Below, piece after piece: positions 9,161 through 17,228 of a stretch of DNA of 52,051 bases. The stretch's first letter is position 1. Each line of letters begins with the position of its first letter. A program made the translations under genes and the position numbers. The notes beneath the pieces are model-generated. The model did no database searches and was not told the DNA's origin. It worked only from the letters and a program-made list of their open reading frames with translations. The stretch is from Desulfobacteraceae bacterium UBA2245 (GTDB taxonomy: Bacteria > Desulfobacterota > Desulfobacteria > Desulfobacterales > UBA2245): positions 1 to 52,051 of the forward strand of contig DDYB01000029.1 in the NCBI GenBank assembly GCA_002347265.1, in the 5' to 3' direction.

Positions 9161-9808
9161 TCATGCTTGACTGTACTCGTACCGTGCGTGGAGGTCGCTG
9201 AGAATTTCTTCGATCTGAAGCAGGCTTGAAATATGAAACTCGGCATTCAGAGACGGGTTGTTGAAAGCCGCCAGAGACACCCCGCAAGCGCTGGCCGCCT
9301 TTTCATCCACCTTGGAATCTCCGATAAAAAGCGCTTCTTCCGGAGAAACCTTAAAATGGTCCAGAATCCTTTCCAGAGGGTCGGGATAAGGCTTGGGACG
9401 CCGGACATCCAGAGCGCAGACCACAAAATCGAAATAGGCCTCCAGATTGTGCTCCACCATCACACGGGCCATAGTCTCTGTCCGGTTGGTGGCCACAGCG
9501 GTCTTGTATCGGGAACGCAGCCGGCGAAGAAGCGGTTTCAACTCCGGATTCATACGCATCTGTTTGATAAATGGCGCGTAGTCCATGGCCTTGCAATACC
9601 GCAGAGCATTTTCCCGGACTTCCGGATCGCCGATCAGATAGGCCAGGGACTTTTCCGCCGTATGCATATAGGAATAGGAAAACTGATCGCAGGTCATCGA
9701 AGGTCTGCCGAAATGCGAAAGGATATCGTTGTAATAAGCCATGTTGGCATCATGGGTGTCAAACATCACCCCGTCGCAGTCAAACACCACTACCTTGATT
9801 GTTGTCAT
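9161..9808 (-). CDS. HAD-superfamily phosphatase, phosphoglycolate phosphatase-like
   Basis: 215 residues with all four HAD motifs: the nucleophile motif DCDGVMFD near 9-16, the Thr motif (ATNRTET) near 111, a Lys region (RRPKPYPDP) near 142-150, and the acidic motif GDSKVDEKA near 165-173. The alpha-helical cap between motifs I and II puts it with subfamily IA, the Gph/PGMB-like group. The substrate cannot be told from sequence. The gene starts 6 bases after the DUF1573 gene ends and lacks its own good ribosome site, which suggests translational coupling within one operon. Confidence 0.88.
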   Translation of the reverse strand: MTTIKVVVFDCDGVMFDTHDANMAYYNDILSHFGRPSMTCDQFSYSYMHTAEKSLAYLIGDPEVRENALRYCKAMDYAPFIKQMRMNPELKPLLRRLRSRYKTAVATNRTETMARVMVEHNLEAYFDFVVCALDVRRPKPYPDPLERILDHFKVSPEEALFIGDSKVDEKAASACGVSLAAFNNPSLNAEFHISSLLQIEEILSDLHARYEYSQA

Positions 9809-9814
9809 AATTTC

Positions 9815-10531
9815 TTATCTTCGAACATTGTCTTTAGGCGCCAGGATATTGGCATTCACCTTGATTTCAATCATCGGCTGTTCGACGCTGGAGGTCTTCA
9901 GGTAAATGCTGTCCGAATACCAGCCCTTGGTTTCTTTCAGGTTTTCAACCGTCAGAACATAGGTCGGTTTTTGCTCATCGGGGTCTTTTTCCAGATGATA
10001 CCGGATATTCTCGCCGCTTTGCGCGCTGACATCCAGAATCATCAAATCATCTTCCGCCTCGGCAACGATGCGCACAACACTCTTGAGCGGATCACCCGCT
10101 GCGCCGACCATGCGAATCCAGCGGGGGGTTATGGAAACCAGTTGCTCTACGATTCCGCTGATTTTCAGGAATACCCGGGGATGATCCGGATCATTGCTGT
10201 AAATCTCTGCGCCCTTGACGATCGTTCTCCCGCCGTACCCGGTCGTAAAGACCTTTATGTTGACGTTTCCCTCGCCGCCGGCGGGGATCCTCTTAGAATA
10301 AGAGGCAATCGCACACCCTCAGCCGGTTTTGACATGGGTAATCACCAGTTCGGCGTCGCCCGTGTTTCCGATGACAAAATCCCGAACTACCTCGGTCCCC
10401 TCGGCCACACTTCCAAAATCATACTGGTCGAGAGGAACGGTGATAACAGGACCTGCCGTGACAATCGAAGCGGTCAGAAAGATGCAGATCAACACAACCG
10501 CAATTCCTGAAGAAAACTGCTTTCCGTTCAT
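9815..10531 (-). CDS. DUF1573 exported protein, probable selenoprotein (UGA = Sec at codon 71)
   Basis: Read through the TGA at 10321-10319, one frame of 238 residues runs from a good start (AGGAG, 8 bases) to the stop just before the HAD gene. Residues 1-27 are a signal peptide. The domain begins as a typical DUF1573/ASH beta-sandwich (DFGSVAEGTEVVRDFVIGN) and continues past the TGA with GCAIASYSKRIPAGGEG and YSNDPDHPRVFLKISG, both family hallmarks. The family normally has T-S-C-G-C at this turn; here it reads T-G-U-G-C, so UGA replaces exactly the first conserved Cys. The frame after the TGA is open for 167 codons, with no second lesion. The product would be periplasmic or lipid-proximal, with a vicinal Sec-Gly-Cys pair suited to redox or metal chemistry. 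The alternative is a nonsense mutation, which would have to fall by chance on the one Cys codon that most often becomes Sec. Confidence 0.85.
10283..10321 (-). promoter_or_regulatory. Candidate bacterial SECIS after the DUF1573 UGA
   Basis: Starting 14 bases after the UGA, the mRNA has a perfect 7-bp stem CCUCUUA/UAAGAGG (genomic 10305-10289) with a UUC loop. GGG directly after the UGA can pair with CCC at 10285-10283 as a lower stem. Distance and stem length fit bacterial SECIS elements, but the apical loop lacks the usual early G, so this is weaker than the element at 28605. Confidence 0.5.
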
Positions 10532-10610
10532 CGAAACACTCCTGTTTCAAATATTACTGAGCGTCATATTGGCGCATTGACGTTTGGAATGTCAAGTGAA
10601 TCCTCGGCGT

Positions 10611-13049
10611 TTACATCATCGCAAAAGGGTCTACATCCACGGAGATTCTCGCCTTGCGGGAAGGAAAAGAATCTGTATCCTCAAAAACAAGCTGGCGGAC
10701 AAAGGCATGCAGCCGGCTTACCTGCGGGCTTTTCACCAGAATCTGCCATCGATACTGCCTGGCCACTCTGGCCAGCGGCGCCTCGATGGGCCCGAGCACA
10801 TCGATGCATTGACGATAGCCGTCCTGGCTTTCAAGCGCTTTGCACCGCCTGGCCAGACTCAGGGCGCATGCCTCGACCACGGCTTTCTCCGTGCCCGATA
10901 TCCGTATCTGCACCATTCTGGTAAACGGTGGGTATTTCAGGGCTTTGCGAAATTCGATTTCTTTCTGGTAAAATGATCGAAAATCCTGCATCCGGGCCGC
11001 CTGAATGGTGAAATGCGTCGGATTGTAGGTCTGCAGAATCACGCGGCCGCTTTTCCGGCCACGGCCGGCGCGGCCGGCGACCTGGGCAAGAAGCTGAAAA
11101 GTGCGCTCTCCGGCTCTGAAATCGGGAAAATTCATGGAAAGATCGGCGCATATTACGCCGACCAGCGTGATGTCGGGAAAATCGTGGCCTTTTGACACCA
11201 TCTGCGTCCCGATCAGAATATCGATGGAACGATTCTGAAGCGACTTGAGAATATGGAGCACGGCGCCTTTTTTCTGAGCAACATCCTGATCCAGCCTGGC
11301 CACCCGGGCCTGAGGAAATAGAGACCTGACAGCGGCCTCAACCTTTTCGGTACCCAGGCCGAGTTGCAGAATACGCGACTGTCCGCAATAGGGGCACGGC
11401 GATGATGCCGCCTTGGAAAATCCGCATAAATGGCATTTGTAGGCATTGGCCTGCTGGTGCAGGGTCAGGGTTATATCGCAGTTTTTGCACCGAAGGGCTT
11501 CGCCGCAGGAGCTGCAGACCGGATAGCTGGAAAAACCCCGGCGGTTGAGAAACAAAAGAACCTGTTCCTCGCGCGCCAGGGTTTCCTTCATGGCCGCATG
11601 CAAAGGCGGGGTAATGAAGCGGAAAATTCCTCGGGCATCCCGGGTTTCGCGAAGATCCACCAGGGTGATTTCCGGAAGATCCATCTGGTTGATCCGTGAA
11701 TTCAGGCAAAGCTCCACAAAATTTTTATTCGTCACATTATAGAAAGACTGCACCGAGGGTGTGGCCGACCCCAGCAACGCTACGGCACCGTGCATTCGGG
11801 CTCTGACTACGGCCAGATCTCTTGCATTGTAGCGCAGACCGGTATCCTGCTTGTAAGAGCCATCATGTTCTTCGTCGACCACGATCAGACCGATTCGCTC
11901 CAGAGGCGCAAAAACAGCCGATCGGGCGCCGATCACGATGACGGCCTCCTTTCGTGCGATGCGTATCCACTGGTCATAGCGCTCGCCTGCGGAAAGTGCG
12001 CTGTGAAGCACGGCAATCGATGCGCCGAAACGCGCCCGGAAACGTCTTTCCATCTGGGAAATCAGGCCGATTTCAGGAACGAGAATCAGGACCGACGCGC
12101 CTCTTGAAATCGCCCTCTGCGCGGCGGCCAGATACACCTCGGTCTTGCCGCTTCCCGTGACCCCGGCCAGCAGGCAGGTTCCGAATCCTTTTTCGGAAAG
12201 GGCCTCGATCTGGGCCAGAGCGGCTTCCTGCTCATGGGTCAGAACCGGCGCCCTGTCCGGATCAATCGGCTCTCCAAAAGGGTCGCGGAAAACCTGTTTT
12301 TCAGCCTTGCCGAGGAAACCGCGGTTTACCAGAAAAGGCAGAAATCCGGCGGCGTCCGGAAGCTGCATCCTGAGAGATTTGACGGACATTTCCCCGTGGG
12401 CGCCGACGAGATTTAAAATCCGGCCACGGGTTTCCAGATGCCGATCTTCGGGAAGATCGGTCCGCAAAACGGACAAGAACGTTTCCATCCTGGGCCGGCT
12501 GCTTCCGGCCTGAACCTTGCGATACAGATGAATCCACCCGCGCCGGACAAGCGATTGAACAAGGAGTTGGGAAAAATTCCACCCGGACCTGGCGTACAAA
12601 GACCGAAGGCCGCAATCCTTCTGATTCAAAACCTCCAGAAGCTTCCGCTCCGAATCCGTCGGCATATTCAGGGCCAAGGCCCGTCTGCCTTCTTCGGCGA
12701 TTCCTGCAACGGAGACATCCAGAGCGTTGATGCCGCCGGGAAGCGCCGTACGGATCACCTCGCCGATCGGATGCATGTAATATTCGGCTGTCCAGCGAAA
12801 AAGCCGGACCATATCCGCCGGAAACAGCGTCACGTTATCCAGGACATCCGATATCGGTTTTATCGACGCCGTATCAACGGGCCGCGCCTCTCCAAGAACA
12901 TATCCGGCGACATGGCGCGCTCCGAACGGCGCCCACACCCTTTTGCCGACCTCGACCGATTCCGTCAGATGATCCGGCGTCTGGTAGGTAAACGTCTGGA
13001 ACACCGGCAGGGCCACGGCGACCTCAATATACTTCCGGCATTGCTTCAT
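10611..13049 (-). CDS. priA: Primosomal protein N', replication restart helicase
   Basis: 812-residue superfamily 2 DNA helicase that recognises stalled forks and reloads the replisome. The N-terminal 3'-end binding domain (VAVALPVFQTFTYQTPD) is followed by the helicase core: Walker A GVTGSGKTEVYL near 297-308, DEEH near 389-393, and motifs V-VI (GTQMVSKGHDFP, then AQVAGRAGRG). Between the helicase lobes, about residues 508-552, eight cysteines (CSSCGEALRCKNC and CHLCG...CPYCG) form the two zinc sites. The C-terminal domain is complete. Length and order match the family. The gene precedes DUF1573 on the same strand with a 79-base gap. Confidence 0.97.
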   Translation of the reverse strand: MKQCRKYIEVAVALPVFQTFTYQTPDHLTESVEVGKRVWAPFGARHVAGYVLGEARPVDTASIKPISDVLDNVTLFPADMVRLFRWTAEYYMHPIGEVIRTALPGGINALDVSVAGIAEEGRRALALNMPTDSERKLLEVLNQKDCGLRSLYARSGWNFSQLLVQSLVRRGWIHLYRKVQAGSSRPRMETFLSVLRTDLPEDRHLETRGRILNLVGAHGEMSVKSLRMQLPDAAGFLPFLVNRGFLGKAEKQVFRDPFGEPIDPDRAPVLTHEQEAALAQIEALSEKGFGTCLLAGVTGSGKTEVYLAAAQRAISRGASVLILVPEIGLISQMERRFRARFGASIAVLHSALSAGERYDQWIRIARKEAVIVIGARSAVFAPLERIGLIVVDEEHDGSYKQDTGLRYNARDLAVVRARMHGAVALLGSATPSVQSFYNVTNKNFVELCLNSRINQMDLPEITLVDLRETRDARGIFRFITPPLHAAMKETLAREEQVLLFLNRRGFSSYPVCSSCGEALRCKNCDITLTLHQQANAYKCHLCGFSKAASSPCPYCGQSRILQLGLGTEKVEAAVRSLFPQARVARLDQDVAQKKGAVLHILKSLQNRSIDILIGTQMVSKGHDFPDITLVGVICADLSMNFPDFRAGERTFQLLAQVAGRAGRGRKSGRVILQTYNPTHFTIQAARMQDFRSFYQKEIEFRKALKYPPFTRMVQIRISGTEKAVVEACALSLARRCKALESQDGYRQCIDVLGPIEAPLARVARQYRWQILVKSPQVSRLHAFVRQLVFEDTDSFPSRKARISVDVDPFAMM

Positions 13050-13259
13050 CGGATCTCCGATTACCCCTGTGTTTCTTTAAGACTTTCGCTGAGTAATGAT
13101 TGACAAGAAATAGGGCAAAGCTTATATAAAAAATAACTATTAAAAAATCCAGCAACATGCCGAACAGTTTTTCTGAAAAATATAATCAAAACCAGTCACA
13201 AAAAAATTTTCCCGGTCGACGTTTTTGAATAATGGGAAAAGTAAACCAAAGGAGGCCTT

Positions 13260-13568
13260 ATGTATACAATATTTAAACGGTTTGCGATCTATCTTTTTGT
13301 TTTCTGCCTGTTCGCCGCTCCCCTGGCATCCGGCGCCTTTGCTCAGAATTCTGTGAACGACCGGGAAGAACAGGCCGCCACCGAAGCAGTGGTGTTTGAT
13401 GCGCTCATTGTTCGACCCGTCGGAATCGTGGGCACAATTTTCGGCTGCGGCGTTTTTATCGTCTCTCTGCCTTTTTCCATGCTGGACGACAGCGTCGACA
13501 AGGCTTTTAATACACTGGTGACTCAGCCGGCCAAATATACCTTCAAAAGATCGCTGGGGGATTTCTGA
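13260..13568 (+). CDS. Small exported protein of unknown function
   Basis: 102 residues, preceded by an AAGGAGG site ending 6 bases before the ATG, which makes it a convincing gene. The N-terminus (residues 1-28) is a signal peptide with a likely cleavage after AFA. A second hydrophobic stretch near 57-78 (VGIVGTIFGCGVFIVSLPFS) follows an RP motif, and the end (AKYTFKRSLGDF) is basic and aromatic. This layout, signal peptide plus one glycine-rich membrane-active helix, recurs in short envelope proteins of Desulfobacterota, but I cannot assign a function. Neighbours (priA, DHH phosphoesterase) give no clue. Confidence 0.75.
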   Translation: MYTIFKRFAIYLFVFCLFAAPLASGAFAQNSVNDREEQAATEAVVFDALIVRPVGIVGTIFGCGVFIVSLPFSMLDDSVDKAFNTLVTQPAKYTFKRSLGDF

Positions 13569-13657
13569 AATCAGGACGTCAGGGCGGTTTAAAAGGGCGC
13601 CGCTCATCCCCGGAGGATGGAGAAAACATAACGGGGATTTTTAATCTGAACCAGGCC

Positions 13658-14635
13658 TTGAAAGCCCTTGAAGGGAAAAAGGCGCTGCTTATTTGTCTGC
13701 ATGATGATCCGGACCCCGACGCACTGGCGGCGGGGTGGGGGTTGTCGTTTGTTCTGGCCGGAGCTTTGGGCATTCAAACGACCCTCGGGTTTGAGGGGAT
13801 CATCGGACGAGCCGAAAACCGGGCTATGGTTCTCGAACTCGGCATTCCCGTCAAGCGGATCCAAGCACTGAACATCTCCCGATTCGATGGCGTATTTCTG
13901 GTCGATACCCAACCCGCGGCGGAAAATCATTCAACCCCGGACGAACTTCCAATTCTGGGCTGCATCGACCATCACCCGATGCTTGGCTGTCAAAACACCA
14001 TTCCGTGGTTCGATGTTCGGCCGAACGGGGAAACCAGTTCATCCATCGTCCTGCAATACCTGATTTCACTTGAAATCGATGTCAATCCGGATCTTGCAAC
14101 AGCCATTTTGTACGGCATTAAAACCGATACACGGGATCTTTCCCGCCAACCCGCCCCGCCGGATTTTCGCGCATACACCTACGTACTTTCAAGGGCCAAC
14201 TTCCCGGCCTTGGGCGCCATCGTCAATCCCCGGCTGGATCCTGTCTATTTCCGAATGCTTCACCGGGCACTGGATGCCGCCCGCCTGCATGACTACGCAA
14301 CGGTGCTTTTTCTAGGGGATCTGCCCTATCCGGATCTGGTTGCTGAAATGGCGGATCTGTTTGTCAGACGCCGGGAAATGCAATGGTGTTTATGCGGAGG
14401 GGTTTATAACCATTTCCTGCGTTTTTCGTTAAGAACCGAAACAGATCGGCCCAATGCCGGAGTGGTTGCCCGAAACCTTGTCAGAAGGCGCAAAGGCTCC
14501 GCCGGCGGCCACGATATGACCGCCGGCGGGTATCTGCCGATGGCGCAACAAGATCTATCAGCAACCGAACTCTGGAATGTCCTGGTTCAGGATTTTTTAA
14601 AGGCTGTTGAAGCAACGTCCGCCCGCGAACCCTGA
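13658..14635 (+). CDS. DHH-family phosphoesterase (NrnA-like)
   Basis: 325 residues with the DHH motif set: HDDPDPDALA at 15-24, VDTQ near 87, DHHP near 104, and a DHHA1 C-terminal domain with a GGHDMTAGG loop near 282-290. NrnA-type enzymes degrade nanoRNA and pAp; others cleave cyclic dinucleotides. Sequence alone cannot choose, but the size fits NrnA. The start is uncertain: TTG at 13658 is the first usable codon, lacks a strong ribosome site, and open frame continues upstream to about 13622. A GGAGG lies at 13612 but serves no in-frame ATG. It converges on the HDAC-like gene. Confidence 0.85.
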   Translation: MKALEGKKALLICLHDDPDPDALAAGWGLSFVLAGALGIQTTLGFEGIIGRAENRAMVLELGIPVKRIQALNISRFDGVFLVDTQPAAENHSTPDELPILGCIDHHPMLGCQNTIPWFDVRPNGETSSSIVLQYLISLEIDVNPDLATAILYGIKTDTRDLSRQPAPPDFRAYTYVLSRANFPALGAIVNPRLDPVYFRMLHRALDAARLHDYATVLFLGDLPYPDLVAEMADLFVRRREMQWCLCGGVYNHFLRFSLRTETDRPNAGVVARNLVRRRKGSAGGHDMTAGGYLPMAQQDLSATELWNVLVQDFLKAVEATSAREP

Positions 14636-14688
14636 AAGCGGTGGGCCGGTATGCGATCCGGCGATCGCCCGATGTTGCAGACAAATCA

Positions 14689-15435
14689 CTATTGACCGGC
14701 AAGACCTGTCAGCAGCGCCTTGACGTTTTGTCCCAGAACCGAATGGTTGTATCCGCCTTCGAGGATGCCGAAGCACCCCCCGCCGTTCCGCAGAGCAGAC
14801 TGCCGGACCCACTGGCCGATCTGGAAGTAATCCTGAGTCTTAAGCACCCCGCCCCAATCGTCCTCATGAAGGTCAAAACCTGCGGATATGCCGATCATGT
14901 CCGAACGGCACCGGTCCATGGCTTCATTAACCTCCTCCAGATATGTGTCCCGGCTGGCGGCGCTGACATTGTGAAGGGCGATGTTTCCATACTGCTGAAG
15001 AATGTTGACGGTTCCGTCGCCATAGTGCAGATCGATGTCCAGCACATAGGCGGTTTTGATTTTTCCGTGATCCAGCAGATATTTCAAAGCCACGGCCATG
15101 TTGTTGAAATAGCAGAATCCCCAGGATGATGCCTCGGAAGCATGGTGGCCCGGAGGTCGGATCAGGGCAAAGCTGGGAGCTTCAAGCCCCAGCAAAGCCG
15201 CCTGAATCGCTCCGCCGGCGGCAAGCGAAGCGATCGAGTAAAGCCCCTGAGAACGGACGTGTTCGACATGATCGTCTGTATGCACCGCCAGAAGGTCCTG
15301 AAGATCGGCGGGTTCGGCAGGAATCAGCTCGACCCAGGATGGCAGTTCGGCGACAATGGATTCCATTCGGCCGGCCAGGGCTGCCGGATCCGAGGTGTAT
15401 ACCTCGTAAAAGTCTTCATGAAATACGACCTTCAT
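14689..15435 (-). CDS. Histone deacetylase-family amidohydrolase
   Basis: 248-residue zinc hydrolase of the arginase/deacetylase fold, of the type that removes acetyl groups from polyamines, acetoin-linked or protein lysines in bacteria. The catalytic parts are clear: RPPGHHA (tandem His), GFCYFNNMAVA, the zinc-binding DIDLHYGDGT, ISAGFDLHEDD and the C-terminal LEGGY tyrosine motif. The start at MKVVFHEDF is chosen because an AAGGGGGG site sits just upstream; a 9-residue longer frame exists but lacks one. At 248 residues it is shorter than the usual 300-340 of bacterial class II-like enzymes, with compact loops between motifs. Confidence 0.9.
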   Translation of the reverse strand: MKVVFHEDFYEVYTSDPAALAGRMESIVAELPSWVELIPAEPADLQDLLAVHTDDHVEHVRSQGLYSIASLAAGGAIQAALLGLEAPSFALIRPPGHHASEASSWGFCYFNNMAVALKYLLDHGKIKTAYVLDIDLHYGDGTVNILQQYGNIALHNVSAASRDTYLEEVNEAMDRCRSDMIGISAGFDLHEDDWGGVLKTQDYFQIGQWVRQSALRNGGGCFGILEGGYNHSVLGQNVKALLTGLAGQ

Positions 15436-15697
15436 TTCAACCCCCCTTCGAAAGGTTCGCACGAAATTTATGACGCAAAGATGCGGGTCAAAGCCGCAGC
15501 GCGATCCACTTAATGACCTGATTCCGCCGATGAAAACCGCAGACAGGACGACTTAAATTTATTGCAGAACAGGACAGCTCCGTATGTTTTTGCGGAGGCT
15601 TACGGTGATTGACCATTTGAATCGGATTGAATCTTTATATTTCGAACCCTTTAATATATGAATATTGGATTGCATAAAACGGGTCAAGGCAAAAAGA

Positions 15698-16024
15698 TCA
15701 ACAGGTGAGTCGATGATCGATCATTCCCCGCGCAGAATTCGGAACACCCTCTTTGGGACCCAGATGCCGCTTGCGATAACGCTCCGTTAATGCGACGATT
15801 TCTTCTGCCGGCGCCCGACGATGCGACGACTGCTCCAATTGCTTATCAATCAGACCGTCGAGCCCTTCCTCCTCGTACCTGTCGATGTACCGCCTGAAGG
15901 TACGTTCGCACACGCCGAATAACCTGGCCACCTCTGTCTAACTCAATCGTTTCTCTGTCCATCCATAATATGCTTCTTCAAATCTCATCTTCCGAACCTC
16001 CTGTCGCAATGCTGTCGGCTTCAT
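15698..16024 (-). pseudogene. Decayed ISNCY-type transposase, N-terminal remnant
   Basis: Reading from the ATG at 16024, after a GACAGGAGG-like context, gives 28 codons (MKPTALRQEVRKMRFEEAYY...) and then TAG at 15940-15938. Beyond it the same frame continues as TEVARLFGVCERTFRRYIDRY, EEEGLDGLIDKQLEQ and ALTERYRKRHLG, the helix-turn-helix start of a transposase family I recall as ISNCY-like. The TAG stands where Gln is expected, consistent with CAG to TAG. After RHLG the similarity stops and the frame ends about 20 codons later, so the catalytic part is gone. It is a dead fragment, not an active element. Confidence 0.8.
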
Positions 16025-16048
16025 ATGCACCTCCCACCGAACATATAA

Positions 16049-16099
16049 AACCGGACAAATCATGCGCTACAAGTCCGGACACTTTATTTGTTCTCTACA
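16049..16099 (-). mobile_element. Probable outer end of the dead ISNCY-type element
   Basis: Upstream of the transposase remnant lies CCGGAC (16051-16056) paired with GTCCGG (16073-16078), inside a stretch reading, on the minus strand, TGTAGAGAACAAATAAAGTG then TCCGGACTTG. I recall this arrangement from the ends of such elements. No matching far end is seen, which fits a truncated copy. Confidence 0.4.
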
Positions 16100-16251
16100 C
16101 AAATTAACCTATTCTTCCCAAGTTGAGCAAAGTGTGTTAAATGTTTCCCATTGAAAGACAAAATGACGAATCGAAATTCAAAATACACCCTGCTGTCAGG
16201 AAAAGCGCAGGGATTTTACCGGGACATCCGTATAAAATATTTGCCGCCTGG

Positions 16252-16965
16252 ATGGAAAAAGTCAAAGTCGAAACCTACGACAAATACCTCAAAGCCTTGA
16301 TGCGCATCAGCCGCGCCATCACCTCGGATCTTTATATCGAGGATATTCTCAAACTGATCGTGATGGTCACAGCCAAGGTGACCGGAGTTGAGATCTGCTC
16401 CCTGTGGCTGGTCGACGACAGTGAAAATCCCGGTCAGATCACCCTCAAAGCCACCCAGGCCTTTGACCCGGACTATATCAAGGACCGCGCTCTTGGCATG
16501 AACGAGGGCGTTGTCGGATTGATTGCAAGCCAAAAACGCCCTCTGGCCGTGATGGACGTTTTGCAGGAACCCCGTTTTAAAGAAAAGGAGATGGCCCGGA
16601 AACTCGGTCTGGTTTCCATGCTCGGGGTTCCCCTGCAGGTCCATGAGGATAAGGTCATCGGCGTGCTAAACTGTTTTACCATCGAACCCCACGAATTTTC
16701 CGAAGCCGAGGTCAACCTGATCACCACGGTGGCCAATCAGGCAGCCGTAGCCATTCTCAACACCGAATTGATTGTCAAAACCCAGGTCGTTCAGGAGGAA
16801 CTCGAAACCCGCAAGCTGGTGGAACGCGCCAAGGAAGTGCTGGTCCGCCGGCGCGGCATGAAAATGGACGAGGCCTACGACTGGATTCGGAAACGCAGCA
16901 TGGATACCCGGAAATCCGTCCGGCAGGTGGCCGAAGCCATTCTGCTTTCCGAAGAGTTTGTCTGA
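16252..16965 (+). CDS. GAF-ANTAR antitermination regulator
   Basis: 237 residues from the ATG chosen here: a GAF sensor domain at about 10-170 (ISRAITSDLYIEDILKLIV to ANQAAVAIL) and a three-helix ANTAR RNA-binding domain at the C-terminus (ERAKEVLVRRRGMKMDEAYDWIRKRS and KSVRQVAEAILLSEE). ANTAR proteins bind paired hexaloop hairpins in leader RNAs and prevent terminator formation. The GAF domain presumably senses a small ligand and takes the place of the receiver domain in response-regulator versions. The frame is open back to 16141 but that extension is not typical of the family and abuts insertion-sequence debris; neither ATG has a strong ribosome site. Exactly such a hairpin leader lies about 70 bases downstream, in front of gdhA. 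Confidence 0.9.
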   Translation: MEKVKVETYDKYLKALMRISRAITSDLYIEDILKLIVMVTAKVTGVEICSLWLVDDSENPGQITLKATQAFDPDYIKDRALGMNEGVVGLIASQKRPLAVMDVLQEPRFKEKEMARKLGLVSMLGVPLQVHEDKVIGVLNCFTIEPHEFSEAEVNLITTVANQAAVAILNTELIVKTQVVQEELETRKLVERAKEVLVRRRGMKMDEAYDWIRKRSMDTRKSVRQVAEAILLSEEFV

Positions 16966-16997
16966 TTGCCGACGCAGTTCGTTTTCGATTTTTGCCC

Positions 16998-17027
16998 TTG
17001 ACAATTCACATAAAATTATTCAAATAT
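16998..17027 (+). promoter_or_regulatory. Possible promoter of the gdhA leader RNA
   Basis: Consensus TTGACA at 16998-17003, with a weak -10 candidate AAATAT at 17022-17027 (18-base spacer). It would start a transcript just before the hexaloop hairpins. The weak -10 keeps confidence low; transcription could also read in from the ANTAR gene. Confidence 0.4.
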
Positions 17028-17035
17028 CCAAAACC

Positions 17036-17094
17036 GGTTTGCACAAGGGCGTGCAAACCCCCTTAAAATAGCTTTGCCGTACAGGGTTGTGCGG
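17036..17094 (+). promoter_or_regulatory. Tandem hexaloop hairpins: ANTAR target leader of gdhA
   Basis: Hairpin P1 is GGTTTGCAC/GTGCAAACC (17036-17044 with 17051-17059), a perfect 9-bp stem around the six-base loop AAGGGC. Hairpin P2 is CCGTAC/GTGCGG (17077-17082 with 17089-17094), a 6-bp stem with one U-G pair around the loop AGGGTT. Both loops have six bases with A at position 1 and G at position 4, the known signature of ANTAR-binding RNA. A 17-base linker separates them, and an intrinsic terminator follows 15 bases later. Together with the adjacent GAF-ANTAR gene this is a strong case for antitermination control of gdhA. P2's 3' arm (CGGAA, 17092-17096) can also pair with TTCCG at 17123-17127 inside the terminator region, offering a way for the structures to exclude each other. 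Confidence 0.85.
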
Positions 17095-17109
17095 AAAAAA
17101 TTCATAGAC

Positions 17110-17155
17110 AAAGACGTCTGAATTCCGAATTCCGGGATAACGGCGTCTTTTTTTT
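17110..17155 (+). terminator. Leader terminator upstream of gdhA
   Basis: Stem AAAGACG (17110-17116) with CGTCTTT (17144-17150), closing a 27-base internal region that contains two GAATTC-like segments, followed by an eight-T run (17148-17155). It lies 73 bases before the gdhA start, so it acts as an attenuator rather than as the end of a gene. Confidence 0.85.
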
Positions 17156-17228
17156 ACATTCATGAACAGGCGGGAAGAAACCGTTTCACGCCGTCTAATT
17201 TTAAGTTTACAAAACAGGAGATTATCTA

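Noticed and set aside
10319..10321. TGA as a true stop splitting DUF1573 into two genes or a pseudogene
   Set aside because: The frame is intact on both sides, the TGA replaces a conserved Cys codon, a hairpin follows, and the downstream half has no own start signal. Sec readthrough explains all of this better.
13566..13592. TGA after the small exported protein as another Sec codon
   Set aside because: Only eight codons follow before a stop, with no Cys and no hairpin at the right distance.
15938..15940. TAG in the transposase fragment as a pyrrolysine codon
   Set aside because: The expected residue is Gln (CAG to TAG by one change), the gene is also truncated, and nothing in the window suggests pyrrolysine use.
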